Shown in pieces: positions 25,306 through 33,887 of a stretch of DNA of 45,938 nt (position 1 is its first letter; the number at the start of each line of letters is the position of its first letter). The translations under genes were made by a program, and so were the position numbers. Source of the DNA: Clostridiales bacterium UBA1389 (GTDB lineage: Bacteria > Bacillota > Clostridia > Oscillospirales > CAG-382); assembly GCA_002305335.1 (NCBI GenBank), contig DBQR01000015.1, positions 1 to 45,938 of the forward strand. The letters run 5' to 3'. The notes below the pieces were generated by a model. The model worked only from the letters and a program-made list of their open reading frames with translations. It was not told the DNA's origin and ran no database searches.

Positions 25306-26907
25306 TTAATACAGCTTTCTGTACTTTTTAACGCCCCAGGTTCTCAGGCAGTATTCCAGTAACACCATAATCAGAAGGTAAATAACCAGCAGGCAGAGCA
25401 TGACTTCGGTAATGCTTATGCTTAGATTACTCAGCGCCACCACCGAAAGTATGATTATAAGGGTGTTGAATCCTATTGAGGCAAACATGGATAGCATCAC
25501 GCTTGCCGACTGCTTTATAACCTGGGTTTCGTTCTTCCAGTTCATCTTGGGGAAGGCAAGGTTGACGATAAGCCCGAAGTAGGAGGAACAAATCACCCCC
25601 ACTATGGGGACAAGCATTACAAGAATAAGGTCAATCATATCCATCTTTAAGAGAAAGGCATATATTATCCCGAAAATCACGATAAAGGGGATATAAAGCA
25701 TCTCGTTGGCAAGGGCTTTGGCTTCGAAAACGGTTTTTTCGTCCACCGGGGCGGTTTTGTATATCCAGAAGGTTTTTGCCTCAAGGGAGAAGGTACAGCA
25801 GGTGGTGGAAACCATGGTACAGCACACCATTATTGCGAACATCGCCACCAGAGGAGCATATTCGGCTCCCGCAAAAGTAAAGCTGAATCCGTTTGAGCCT
25901 GCGCCCTGGAACAGGGAAATGCTGAATACCAAAAGCATGATAATTCCCACACCGCAGTTGAGGATATATACCGGCGACGAAAAGATTTTTTTGAATTCCT
26001 TTCTGAAACAGGTGTCGATCTTTTTTGCCTGCTTCTGGGAACGGAATTTATAGTCCGCCTTTGCCGACGACGAGGCATAGGCAGCCACTATGGAGGCGAA
26101 ACGGGTTGAAAGCAGGGGAAGGAGGATTACCATCGGCAGAATATTTATAACCGCAAACAGTAAAAAGCTTAAAATATCGCCGTCAATGGCTTTCACCAGC
26201 AGTCCGGCGGGGGGATAGTAGGACTTGATTGCCTTGAAAATGTCGGCGCTGTGCTCGACAATGTATTGCTGAAGGGAAGTCATATTGAAAAAGATTATTA
26301 TGGCAACGGAAACCGCAACCGCCATAATGGTGGTTATAGCCTTTCTCTGCTTAACTCTCCGTAATGCCAGCCCCACTAAGTAGGATATAAGCACTCCTAC
26401 CGTGAGGGGGAGGAAGGGGAGAATAAAGGTTCCGATTATTATCACAAGCCATCCCATTAACCCTGCGGAGGACTCAACACAGTAAACAACCCCCGACACA
26501 CCGAAGATTATCATCGAGAACATAAGGTCGTAGAAATAAAGCATTAAAAATTTTGAAATAAAGATGTCCCTGTGGGAAATGGGGAAGGAAAACAGCATAT
26601 CCAGATCCTTGGCGCCGAAAAGATAGCCGTGGGCGGAAAAAAAGCAGGTTGTCAGAATCATAAAGCTGGCGCCCACCATGAATATGCCGGGGATGAGCAA
26701 GTCTAAGTTGGCTTCCTTCAGACTGCCGTACATAAAATGGGTCATGCCCCCGACAAGGAAGGCGAAATAAATAATTATAAACCCGAAAAGAATTGAATAA
26801 CCGATTTTTTTGCCTTTGGAATCGGTATCTTTATTGGATACCACCATCATGGGGGAAAGCACCGAGGTCAGATTAACCTTAGTAAGCAACAATAATTTGT
26901 TTTTCAC
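25306..26907 (-). CDS. ABC-2-like exporter permease
   Basis: 533-residue membrane protein with roughly 12 predicted helices in two groups of six, separated by a hydrophilic loop near residues 270-310 (SSSAKADYKFRSQKQAKKID). The N-terminal segment (KVNLTSVLSP, then a long Ile/Phe-rich helix) resembles Clostridia 'putative ABC exporter' permeases. Starts at GTG 26907 with GAGGGAG upstream, 12 bases after the ATPase gene, with which it forms the exporter. Substrate unknown; such pairs often export peptides or lipids or give resistance to antimicrobial peptides. Confidence 0.85.
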   Translation of the reverse strand: MKNKLLLLTKVNLTSVLSPMMVVSNKDTDSKGKKIGYSILFGFIIIYFAFLVGGMTHFMYGSLKEANLDLLIPGIFMVGASFMILTTCFFSAHGYLFGAKDLDMLFSFPISHRDIFISKFLMLYFYDLMFSMIIFGVSGVVYCVESSAGLMGWLVIIIGTFILPFLPLTVGVLISYLVGLALRRVKQRKAITTIMAVAVSVAIIIFFNMTSLQQYIVEHSADIFKAIKSYYPPAGLLVKAIDGDILSFLLFAVINILPMVILLPLLSTRFASIVAAYASSSAKADYKFRSQKQAKKIDTCFRKEFKKIFSSPVYILNCGVGIIMLLVFSISLFQGAGSNGFSFTFAGAEYAPLVAMFAIMVCCTMVSTTCCTFSLEAKTFWIYKTAPVDEKTVFEAKALANEMLYIPFIVIFGIIYAFLLKMDMIDLILVMLVPIVGVICSSYFGLIVNLAFPKMNWKNETQVIKQSASVMLSMFASIGFNTLIIILSVVALSNLSISITEVMLCLLVIYLLIMVLLEYCLRTWGVKKYRKLY

Positions 26908-26919
26908 TTTTACACTCCC

Positions 26920-27627
26920 TCATTCCGCAAGTTCAAGGAACAGATCCTCAAGGGAGGAATCCCCCCTCACTTCGTCGGTATTTCCGCTTCTTATAAGCTC
27001 TCCGTTCTTTATGATGGCGATTTTGTTGCAGAGCTTTTCCGCCACCTCCAGCACATGGGTGGAAAAGAATATCGACCCGCCCTTTTTGCAGATATCATGC
27101 ATAAGCTGTTTCAGGATATGGGCGGCTTTGGGGTCAAGCCCCACAAAGGGTTCGTCAAGCACAAGGAGCTTCGGCTCATGCACCAAGGCGGAAATAAGCA
27201 CCAGCTTCTGCTTCATACCGTGGGAGTAGGAGGATATGGGGGAACCGAGGTGCTGGGTCATTTCAAAGGCGTCCCCGAAGCGGCGGATATTGGCGTCCCT
27301 TATATCCTGGGGGGTTTCATACAGGTCGGCAATGAAGTTGATGTATTTTATCCCCGACATGGATTCGTATATATCCGGATTGTCGGGAATATATGCGAGA
27401 TTGGATTTGAACTTAATGGGTTCCTTGGCAAGGTCGATGCCGTTGAAGATAACCGTTCCGTTGTCATAGGGGAGTATTCCCGTGATTGCCTTAAGGGTGG
27501 TGGTTTTTCCCGCCCCGTTGTGGCCGATAAAGCCGTAAATATCCCCGTCTTCGATGGTAAGGGAAAGGTTGTTAACCGCGAATTTCCCAGGTGTGTAGGA
27601 TTTTGACAGGTTTGAAATGGTAAGCAT
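26920..27627 (-). CDS. ABC exporter ATP-binding protein
   Basis: 235 residues of the ABC-2 exporter ATPase type (CcmA/YtrB-like). Walker A GHNGAGKTT, signature SYSHGMKQK, Walker B LLVLDEPFVGLDP and H-loop FFSTHVLE are visible. The signature is SHGMKQK rather than LSGGQ, the form usual in this subfamily. I take the ATG at 27627 (AAAGGAG 10 bases upstream); an in-frame TTG at 27633 is only 4 bases from that site. Partner of the permease immediately downstream. Confidence 0.92.
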   Translation of the reverse strand: MLTISNLSKSYTPGKFAVNNLSLTIEDGDIYGFIGHNGAGKTTTLKAITGILPYDNGTVIFNGIDLAKEPIKFKSNLAYIPDNPDIYESMSGIKYINFIADLYETPQDIRDANIRRFGDAFEMTQHLGSPISSYSHGMKQKLVLISALVHEPKLLVLDEPFVGLDPKAAHILKQLMHDICKKGGSIFFSTHVLEVAEKLCNKIAIIKNGELIRSGNTDEVRGDSSLEDLFLELAE

Positions 27628-27724
27628 TTTCAAATTGCTCCTTTATATTTACAATTTTGTATTCAGAATAAAGGTAAGTTTCGTTTATTTTGAGATATTT
27701 GTCTGTTATTTATATTATCGCCTT

Positions 27725-28867
27725 TCAGAATTGCGGTATATCAATCTTTTTACCGTCCTTCATAGCCGATTCGTGGGCGCAGATACCGGCGGCGCAGATA
27801 TTTGCCGCAAGTTCCGCCGATACGAAGGGTTCCTTATCCTCCGCAATCGCCGTTACAAATTCATGCACAAGATGGGGATGAGAGCCGTGATGACTGCTGC
27901 CCTCCTTGGCGGATAAAATCCGTTTTGTATCTTCTGGGTCTATGGGGATATTTGCGGAAAACCTGCGTAAGTCTTTGGGCAAACCCTCGTTATGGACCGG
28001 AATTCCGCCGTTGTATATCTCAAAGATACCCCCCCTGCCCGTGTATGCAGTATCGGCAGCGGTTGTGATGTACGGGTCGTTATATTCGGTAAAACCCCAT
28101 TCAAAGGACTGCTTGCTGCCATAGACAAATAAGCCTTCCTGTATCTCCTTCGCCGTTTCGAACAATGAGCGGGTTACTTCGGCTTTGATGTTGTTTTCAA
28201 ACGTCAGCAGCGCGGTTTCTAGGGGGTAGGGGTTGCCGTACTGTTTGGTCAGGGCTTTATCCATTGTGCCCGAGCCCAAACATATAACGCTCTTTACTTT
28301 CGAACCCGCCAGTCCCACAAGGGGAGCTATGGCATGGGTTGCGTAATACATGGGGGGCAGTCCTCTCCAATAACCCGGCCAGCCCGCCATCTCCTGATAA
28401 TGAGCGCCCCGTAAAAACTGGATTTTACCGAGAGAACCCGATTCAATCAGATGCTTTACATGGAAAAAGTGGTATGTGTACATACTTGTTTCCATCATCA
28501 TATACTTTTTGCCGCTGGCGTTCTTGGTCTTGACGATTCGTTCGATACCCTTCAGGGACATTGACATGGGAACGGTGCAGGCGCAGTGCTTGCCGGATTC
28601 CAGTACCGTAACCGACTGTTCCTCGTGTAAGGGTATGGGTGTTACGAGATGAACCGCATCCAGGTCCGGGTCATCAAGTATCTGTTTAAAGCTGTCGTAA
28701 ACCGACAGGCGGGGATCTGCTTGGGCAATTTGTTTTAACAGTTCTCTGTTTGTGTCAAAGACGGACACCTTTGCGACATCCGGGTGCGCGAGATAAATAT
28801 CGGTGAACATCCTGCCGAAACCCATTCCTACTACGCAAATATGAAGCTTCTTAGGATTGCCGTCCAT
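27725..28867 (-). CDS. Gfo/Idh/MocA family oxidoreductase
   Basis: 380 residues. N-terminal Rossmann fold with VVGMGFGRMFTD (NAD(P) site) and a C-terminal substrate domain. The EKP-type motif of the family is replaced by ESGKHCACTVPMSMSLKG, so the usual lysine and proline context is altered: the EKP lysine position appears as a cysteine-containing stretch. These enzymes oxidise or reduce sugars and inositols. The start at 28867 follows AAGGAG; the upstream ATG at 28888 would overlap that site. Has its own promoter. The substrate and even activity are uncertain because of the altered motif. Confidence 0.88.
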   Translation of the reverse strand: MDGNPKKLHICVVGMGFGRMFTDIYLAHPDVAKVSVFDTNRELLKQIAQADPRLSVYDSFKQILDDPDLDAVHLVTPIPLHEEQSVTVLESGKHCACTVPMSMSLKGIERIVKTKNASGKKYMMMETSMYTYHFFHVKHLIESGSLGKIQFLRGAHYQEMAGWPGYWRGLPPMYYATHAIAPLVGLAGSKVKSVICLGSGTMDKALTKQYGNPYPLETALLTFENNIKAEVTRSLFETAKEIQEGLFVYGSKQSFEWGFTEYNDPYITTAADTAYTGRGGIFEIYNGGIPVHNEGLPKDLRRFSANIPIDPEDTKRILSAKEGSSHHGSHPHLVHEFVTAIAEDKEPFVSAELAANICAAGICAHESAMKDGKKIDIPQF

Positions 28868-28989
28868 AATGATTTTAACTCCTTGCATATAGGATTTTTC
28901 ATCTTAAACTACCGGAATCGCTTTAAGAGATTTTCAATAAATTAGCATCAGTTGAACATTCTGTATATATTATCCATTTGCCGAATATG

Positions 28990-29018
28990 ATTGTATCATA
29001 TGGTCAAGTGATTGTCAA
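28990..29018 (-). promoter_or_regulatory. Promoter of Gfo/Idh/MocA oxidoreductase gene
   Basis: Minus strand TTGACA (29018-29013), 17 bases, TACAAT (28995-28990). It leaves a leader of about 115 bases before the start codon, in which I recognise no riboswitch. Confidence 0.75.
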
Positions 29019-29057
29019 TACCTTTTATAAAATTTTTAATAAAAATTACAATAAAAA

Positions 29058-29082
29058 AGCGGGGCGTGTTTCACGCCCCGCT
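29058..29082 (-). terminator. Terminator of MsmX/UgpC-like gene
   Basis: Perfect 11-base-pair stem AGCGGGGCGTG with its complement, 3-base loop, followed on the minus strand by TTTTTT. Confidence 0.9.
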
Positions 29083-29093
29083 AACTTTATGTG

Positions 29094-30242
29094 TTAATGG
29101 ATTATAGCCTGTTCGGTTTCCTTGTCGAAGATATGGATTGCCGAGGTATCTATGGCTACCTTTATGTTGTCGCCTGCTTTTGACTTGGAACGGGAGGGAA
29201 CACGGGCTATCATATTTATTTCATCCTCAAGTTCGTCGTCGGTCTTGGCGACGGTGAGGTAGAGGTAAATTTCGGAACCCATAAGTTCGGTGAATTCCAC
29301 ATAGCTGTCCAAAAGGGCTTCGGGATTCTTGCTTACGTATTCGGGATCGTCATGGAGGTTTTCGGGACGGATACCCACGATAACTTCCTTGCCGATATAG
29401 GGCTGGATTGCATCTTCTTCAACCTTTTCCTTGGGAACGAGGAACTTCGCCCTGCCGTTGGCAAACTCGAAGTAAACATTGTCGCTTCCCTTGGGCTTAA
29501 CCAGCTTGCCGTTAAGGAACTTCATGGGGGGAGTGCCTATAAAGCCGGCAACGAAGGTATTTACGGGGTAGTCATAGAGGTTTTGAGGTGTGTCAACCTG
29601 CTGGATAAAGCCGTCCTTCATAACCACTATGCGGGTTGCCATGGTCATGGCTTCCACCTGGTCGTGGGTAACGTAAATGAAGGTGGTTTTAAGTCTCTGA
29701 TGGAGTTTTATAAGCTCGCTTCGTGTGGTGGCACGGAGCTTGGCGTCGAGGTTGGAAAGAGGTTCGTCGAGAAGGAACACTTTGGGTTCCCGCACTATAG
29801 CACGGCCAAGCGCGACACGCTGTTTCTGACCGCCGGACAAAGCCTTGGGGCGTCTGTCAAGAAGGTGGGAAATGTCAAGGATTCTTGCGGCTTCTTCAAC
29901 GCGGCGTTTGATTTCTTCTTTTCTTACCTTACGGAGTTTAAGACCGAAGGCCATGTTGTCAAAGACCGTCATGTGGGGGTAAAGAGCGTAGTTCTGGAAC
30001 ACCATTGCGATATCCCTGTCTTTGGGAGCTACGTCGTTCACCCGCTTGCTATCTATGAAAAGCTCGCCGTCGGTGATTTCTTCAAGACCGGCTATCATTC
30101 GTAAAGTGGTGGTTTTTCCGCAACCGGAAGGACCAACGAGAACTAAAAATTCCTTATCCTTTACTTCGAGACAGAAATCCGAAACAGCGGTAACTCCGCC
30201 GGGGAATCTCTTATAAATGTGTTTGAATAAAACGCTTGCCAT
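29094..30242 (-). CDS. Sugar ABC transporter ATP-binding protein (MsmX/UgpC type)
   Basis: 382 residues: ATPase domain (Walker A GPSGCGKTT, signature LSGGQKQR, Walker B VFLLDEPLSNLDA, H-loop YVTHDQVEAM) followed by the C-terminal regulatory OB-fold (TOBE) region with VGIRPENLHDD. This is the family that energises carbohydrate importers; in Firmicutes a single stand-alone copy (MsmX) often serves many sugar transporters. It stands alone here, with AGGAGG upstream and its own terminator, which suits that shared role. It could supply the importer for the galactosides cleaved by the GH27 enzyme (inference). Confidence 0.93.
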   Translation of the reverse strand: MASVLFKHIYKRFPGGVTAVSDFCLEVKDKEFLVLVGPSGCGKTTTLRMIAGLEEITDGELFIDSKRVNDVAPKDRDIAMVFQNYALYPHMTVFDNMAFGLKLRKVRKEEIKRRVEEAARILDISHLLDRRPKALSGGQKQRVALGRAIVREPKVFLLDEPLSNLDAKLRATTRSELIKLHQRLKTTFIYVTHDQVEAMTMATRIVVMKDGFIQQVDTPQNLYDYPVNTFVAGFIGTPPMKFLNGKLVKPKGSDNVYFEFANGRAKFLVPKEKVEEDAIQPYIGKEVIVGIRPENLHDDPEYVSKNPEALLDSYVEFTELMGSEIYLYLTVAKTDDELEDEINMIARVPSRSKSKAGDNIKVAIDTSAIHIFDKETEQAIIH

Positions 30243-30392
30243 GTATTAACCTCCTGATTTGCAGTTTAATACCCTGCATAAATTACTAACGTATATCATA
30301 ACAAAAAAGATACCGGAATGAAAGAGGATATTTACCTAAAAATTTATAATCCCGTTTGGTTAAATTGCATAATGCGGCAGATAATTAAGAAA

Positions 30393-31103
30393 TTATACAT
30401 TATTTTTCAATATTCTGATTTCCTCCACGGTAAGATGCCGGTATTCCCCCTCTTTCAATTTTTCATCCAGGTATATACCCCCGAAGGCAATCCGCTTAAG
30501 GAAGGTAATTTCGTTGCCGACACAGCCGAACATCCGTTTTATCTGGTGGTATCTTCCCTCGGTGAGAGCAATTGTTCCCCTGTTCCCGTTACAGTCTATC
30601 TTGGCGGGTTTTGTGGGGGCGCCGTCAAGAACAACCCCCGTTTCAAGGCGGGAAATATCCTCAGCCGAAAGGGGGTTTCTGCATTCGAAATAATAAAGCT
30701 TTTCAATGTGTTTTTTGGGGGAAAGCAGGTTATGGGCAAGGTTTCCGTCGTTGGTGAGAAAGACAAAGCCCACCGTATCCTTGTCCAATCTTCCGGCAGG
30801 GAACAGGTTCTGGGGCAGGTCCTTTTTGTCAAGGAGATTAAGTACGGTGGGGGAAGCCGGGTCGTCGGTGGAACAGACGTAACTTGCCGGTTTGTTCAGC
30901 ATGATATAGAAAAACTCCCGGCGGTTTATCTGAACGCCGTCAAGGGAAATGATATCCTCCTCGGACACCTTTTCCTCAGCCGATTTTACAATTATCCCGT
31001 TGACGGAAATCCGTCCCTGCCTTACTGCCGTCCTGGTACGGGAACGGCTTAAAACGTTGCTCTGGGACAAAACCTTATCCAACCTTGTTTTTGAACCCGG
31101 CAT
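30393..31103 (-). CDS. Pseudouridine synthase, RsuA/RluB family
   Basis: 236 residues. S4 RNA-binding domain at about 5-60 (RLDKVLSQ, then RQGRISVNGIIV), then the catalytic domain with FPAGRLDKDTVGFVFLTNDG, whose Asp is the catalytic residue of the family, and YHQIKRMFG near residue 192. It converts a uridine in ribosomal RNA to pseudouridine; 16S versus 23S specificity cannot be decided from sequence. GGAGG precedes the ATG. It follows a small membrane-peptide gene and a DUF4830-like gene on the same strand. Confidence 0.93.
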   Translation of the reverse strand: MPGSKTRLDKVLSQSNVLSRSRTRTAVRQGRISVNGIIVKSAEEKVSEEDIISLDGVQINRREFFYIMLNKPASYVCSTDDPASPTVLNLLDKKDLPQNLFPAGRLDKDTVGFVFLTNDGNLAHNLLSPKKHIEKLYYFECRNPLSAEDISRLETGVVLDGAPTKPAKIDCNGNRGTIALTEGRYHQIKRMFGCVGNEITFLKRIAFGGIYLDEKLKEGEYRHLTVEEIRILKNNV

Positions 31104-31122
31104 TGTAACCTCCGATAATAAT

Positions 31123-31257
31123 TTATCCCGTGAAATACCTGTTTACCGCCCGGTAGATGTAAATAAGCTCCGGGAAGACGATAAGCCCTATTATCATAAT
31201 TATAAGAATGACGCAAAACCCTATTATCATTCCGGCTATAAAGGGGTGCTTTGTCAT
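31123..31257 (-). CDS. 44-residue single-span membrane protein
   Basis: A short frame (MTKHPFIAGMIIGFCVILII, ending in RYFTG) with a strongly hydrophobic helix over residues about 7-32 and a basic C terminus. GAAAGGCGG lies 5-12 bases before the ATG. It fits exactly between the DUF4830-like gene and the pseudouridine synthase gene on the same strand, which supports it being real. Function unknown. Confidence 0.6.
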   Translation of the reverse strand: MTKHPFIAGMIIGFCVILIIMIIGLIVFPELIYIYRAVNRYFTG

Positions 31258-31313
31258 AATTATCCGCCTTTCGTTCTGGTCTGGCAGATATATTATAGCC
31301 GGAAAAATTTATT

Positions 31314-31787
31314 TTAAGTCCTTTCAAAACCGTGGACGAAACCCTCTCCCTCCATACCCGTAACGTCGCCGCCGATAATGCGGTTTTTGTAAACAAGGAG
31401 GGTTATCATAACCTTGCCGTTGTAGCCTTCGTAGTTGGTTACGTAATAGGAATACCTGGTTACGGTTTTGCCCCGGTAGGATTTGAGATTAAGTCCCTGG
31501 GACCGCTGGATTTCGTTGTATTCCACGTAGGCGGCGTCAAAGGTTTCGGGTATTTTCACCGTTTCGGTTTCGTAGCCTTCGGGGTTCACCGCATAGCCGA
31601 AGGTGGAAATAAAGCCCACCCTGTCGCCGTTGGTTTTGACCTTGCCGTAATTGATGGCAACCACAGCCGCATCCCCGGCGGAATCATATTCCGGGATAAC
31701 CGAAATAAGGGTGACCAGGGCCGCCACGGACAAAATGAGCACCAGAAAGAACTTTAGACTTGATGCCTTTATGGTATAGATGAACAT
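31314..31787 (-). CDS. DUF4830-like membrane-anchored protein
   Basis: 157 residues. One N-terminal transmembrane helix (about 11-30), then an extracytoplasmic domain. The phrases VKIPETFDAAYVEYNEIQ, GLNLKSYRGKTVTRYSYYV and NRIIGGDVTG match my recollection of the Firmicutes DUF4830 family, whose role is unknown. GGGAGG precedes the ATG. Probably in an operon with the small membrane protein and the pseudouridine synthase; such proteins are frequent in spore-forming Clostridia, but nothing here proves a sporulation role. Confidence 0.75.
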   Translation of the reverse strand: MFIYTIKASSLKFFLVLILSVAALVTLISVIPEYDSAGDAAVVAINYGKVKTNGDRVGFISTFGYAVNPEGYETETVKIPETFDAAYVEYNEIQRSQGLNLKSYRGKTVTRYSYYVTNYEGYNGKVMITLLVYKNRIIGGDVTGMEGEGFVHGFERT

Positions 31788-31840
31788 ACAGTTTCCTCCC
31801 GTTATATTTATGTTATATTTATATTTCCGGGAGGATATTA

Positions 31841-33730
31841 TTATTCGCAGTTTTCTTCCAGGGTAAGGTATTCGTCGTAAAGAGAATCCAGTTGTGCCTT
31901 AATGCCGGTTATTTCCTCATAAAGTGCCCCCAACTTTACATAGTCGGCGGAATATTCCGAATATTCCTTTTCAAGTATTTTAAGTCTTTCCTCAAGGCGG
32001 GGGATTTCCTCAGACAAAAAACCAAAACGCTTTTCCCTTAACCGCTTCCGGCTTCTTGCCTTCTTTTCGGCCTCGTATTCCCCCCGGGAGGATTTAGTCT
32101 TATCGTTTGATACTGCCGGGGGAATCTTCTGCCGCTTCTGAAGGAACAGTTCATAATTTCCCTTAAAGTCGAAATACCCGTTTTCATAACCTTCCTTATC
32201 GATTTCGATAATCCGGGTGGCTATGGTTTTAATAAAATACCTGTCGTGGGAAACGGCAAGGACGGTGCCTTCAAAGTTAAGCAAAGCCTCCTCGAACACC
32301 TCCTTGGAGGGGATGTCCAGGTGGTTGGTGGGTTCGTCGAGAATAAGGAAGGTAACCTTTTTCAACACCAGTTTGGCAATGGAAAGCCTTGCCCGTTCCC
32401 CCCCGGAAAGATTGATTACCTTTTTGAAAGCGTCGTCGCCGTAAAAACCGTAGGATGCCAAGATATTCCTTGCCTGGGCGGGGAGAAGGGAATTGTCCGC
32501 TTCAATAAGCTCCTCAATCACCGTATTTTCGTCGTTTAACAGCATTACCTCCTGGTCGTAGTAGCCCACAACCTGGCTGTAGCCCGGCTCACAGACCCCC
32601 TTATCGGGTTCCGCGATACCGTTTATAATCTTTAACAAAGTGGACTTGCCGCAGCCGTTGGCGCCGATTATTACCGCCTTTTCACCCTTGGTTATCTCAA
32701 AGGAAAGGTTGTCAAACAGCTTATTGTCCCCGTAGGACTTGGAAAGCCCCCTCACCGACAGCACCGAAAAGGAGGAGGCGGTGGTGTGTATGGAAATATT
32801 TATCTTTTTCGGCCCGGCTTTGGGGCGTTCCACCTTTTCCATACGGTCTATGGCCTTCTGCCGGGAAGCGATGGTTATAAAATTCCGTTCCTGTCCCCAC
32901 CGCCGCTGGGTTTCGATAAAGACCTCCAGCCGCTTGATTTCCCTCTGCTGAAGTTCGTAATGCTTCTGCTGAATTTCCCTTAACTGCTTTTTCTTTTCCT
33001 TGAAAGCGGAATAGGAGCCGGTATATTTGGTGGCGGTAAGGTTTTCAATCTCCAGGGTTTCGGTGGTGGCTTTGTCAAGAAAATACCTGTCATGGGATAT
33101 GATTATAAAGGTTTTGGGCGACTGGGAAACGAACTCCTCCAGCCAGCGGGTGGTGTCCTCGTCAAGATGGTTGGTGGGCTCGTCGAGGATGAAAATATCC
33201 TTCCCCGAAACCAGCAGGGAAGCCAAAGCCAACCTTGTCTTTTGCCCCCCCGAAAGCAGGGAGGCGGGGGTATCCCACTTTTCAGAATCGAAACCGAAGC
33301 GGGAAAGCATTGACTTAACCCTTGTTTTATACTCGTTGCCCCCCCTAATTTCGAAATCATGCCTTAGTCTTTCGTATTCTCCCGCAAGGGAGGGGTTTTC
33401 GGGTATTTTCGAAAGCAGCGTGTCCAGCCGTTTTTCGGTTTCAAGAAGGCCCGAAAAGGCGGAAAGGGCGAAATCATAAAGGGTTTTGTTTTCGAATTCC
33501 CCTTCGTTATGCTGGGCAAGCATTCCCACACTTACGTCTGAGGGGATATAAACGTTGCCGGAGGTGGGGGTGATTCTCCCCGCGATAATGGAAGCAAGGG
33601 TGGATTTGCCCGCCCCGTTCACCCCGATGATTCCTAATTTCGCCCCTTCGTTTATGGAAAAGGAAATGTTCCTTATTATTTCTTTAGTGCCGTATGACAG
33701 GCTTATTCCGTCACAAACCAAAATGCTCAA
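31841..33730 (-). CDS. ABC-F family ATPase (translation factor type)
   Basis: 629 residues with two ABC domains and no membrane helices. Walker A motifs are GVNGAGKST (36-44) and GANGCGKST; signatures are LLSGGQKTRLALA and LSGGERARLSIA; both Walker B motifs read LDEPTNHLD, typical of ABC-F. A linker rich in Gln/Lys/Arg joins the domains, and the last 100 residues form a basic coiled coil. ABC-F proteins act on ribosomes, rescuing stalled translation or protecting from antibiotics; this one looks like the housekeeping YkpA/Uup-like group, but a resistance role is not excluded. Begins at TTG 33730 behind CGGAG. Confidence 0.93.
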   Translation of the reverse strand: MSILVCDGISLSYGTKEIIRNISFSINEGAKLGIIGVNGAGKSTLASIIAGRITPTSGNVYIPSDVSVGMLAQHNEGEFENKTLYDFALSAFSGLLETEKRLDTLLSKIPENPSLAGEYERLRHDFEIRGGNEYKTRVKSMLSRFGFDSEKWDTPASLLSGGQKTRLALASLLVSGKDIFILDEPTNHLDEDTTRWLEEFVSQSPKTFIIISHDRYFLDKATTETLEIENLTATKYTGSYSAFKEKKKQLREIQQKHYELQQREIKRLEVFIETQRRWGQERNFITIASRQKAIDRMEKVERPKAGPKKINISIHTTASSFSVLSVRGLSKSYGDNKLFDNLSFEITKGEKAVIIGANGCGKSTLLKIINGIAEPDKGVCEPGYSQVVGYYDQEVMLLNDENTVIEELIEADNSLLPAQARNILASYGFYGDDAFKKVINLSGGERARLSIAKLVLKKVTFLILDEPTNHLDIPSKEVFEEALLNFEGTVLAVSHDRYFIKTIATRIIEIDKEGYENGYFDFKGNYELFLQKRQKIPPAVSNDKTKSSRGEYEAEKKARSRKRLREKRFGFLSEEIPRLEERLKILEKEYSEYSADYVKLGALYEEITGIKAQLDSLYDEYLTLEENCE

Positions 33731-33765
33731 GATACAAACTCCGAATAAATAATCTGTTTTTATCG

Positions 33766-33794
33766 ATTATAACAGAAAATTTCGAATTTTTCAA
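33766..33794 (-). promoter_or_regulatory. Promoter of ABC-F gene
   Basis: Minus strand TTGAAA (33794-33789), 17 bases, TATAAT (33771-33766) with extended TGT. Confidence 0.75.
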
Positions 33795-33821
33795 GTACCC
33801 GGCAAAGGGGGAAGTTTATAA

Positions 33822-33851
33822 TTGACAAATCCCCTGCCGGGGTGATATAAT
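33822..33851 (+). promoter_or_regulatory. Promoter of SPFH operon with palindrome in the spacer
   Basis: TTGACA (33822-33827) and TATAAT (33846-33851) separated by 18 bases; the spacer contains the palindrome CCCC-TGCC-GGGG (33831-33842), which could be an operator. Confidence 0.75.
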
Positions 33852-33887
33852 TAGCTGATTTATAATATATGAAAGCGGGGAAAAACA

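Noticed and set aside
28868..28989. Possible riboswitch in the leader of the oxidoreductase gene
   Set aside because: No extensive pairing or known conserved blocks on the minus strand.
29352..30104. 250-codon plus-strand frame antisense to the MsmX-like gene
   Set aside because: Mirror of a well-conserved ABC ATPase; no independent evidence for expression.
30318..31052. 244-codon plus-strand frame opposite the pseudouridine synthase
   Set aside because: The minus-strand protein has S4 and catalytic motifs; the plus frame has none.
31797..31822. Short tandem-like TTATATTTATG repeats between the DUF4830-like and ABC-F genes
   Set aside because: Two imperfect copies of an AT-rich string; no evidence that it is more than chance.
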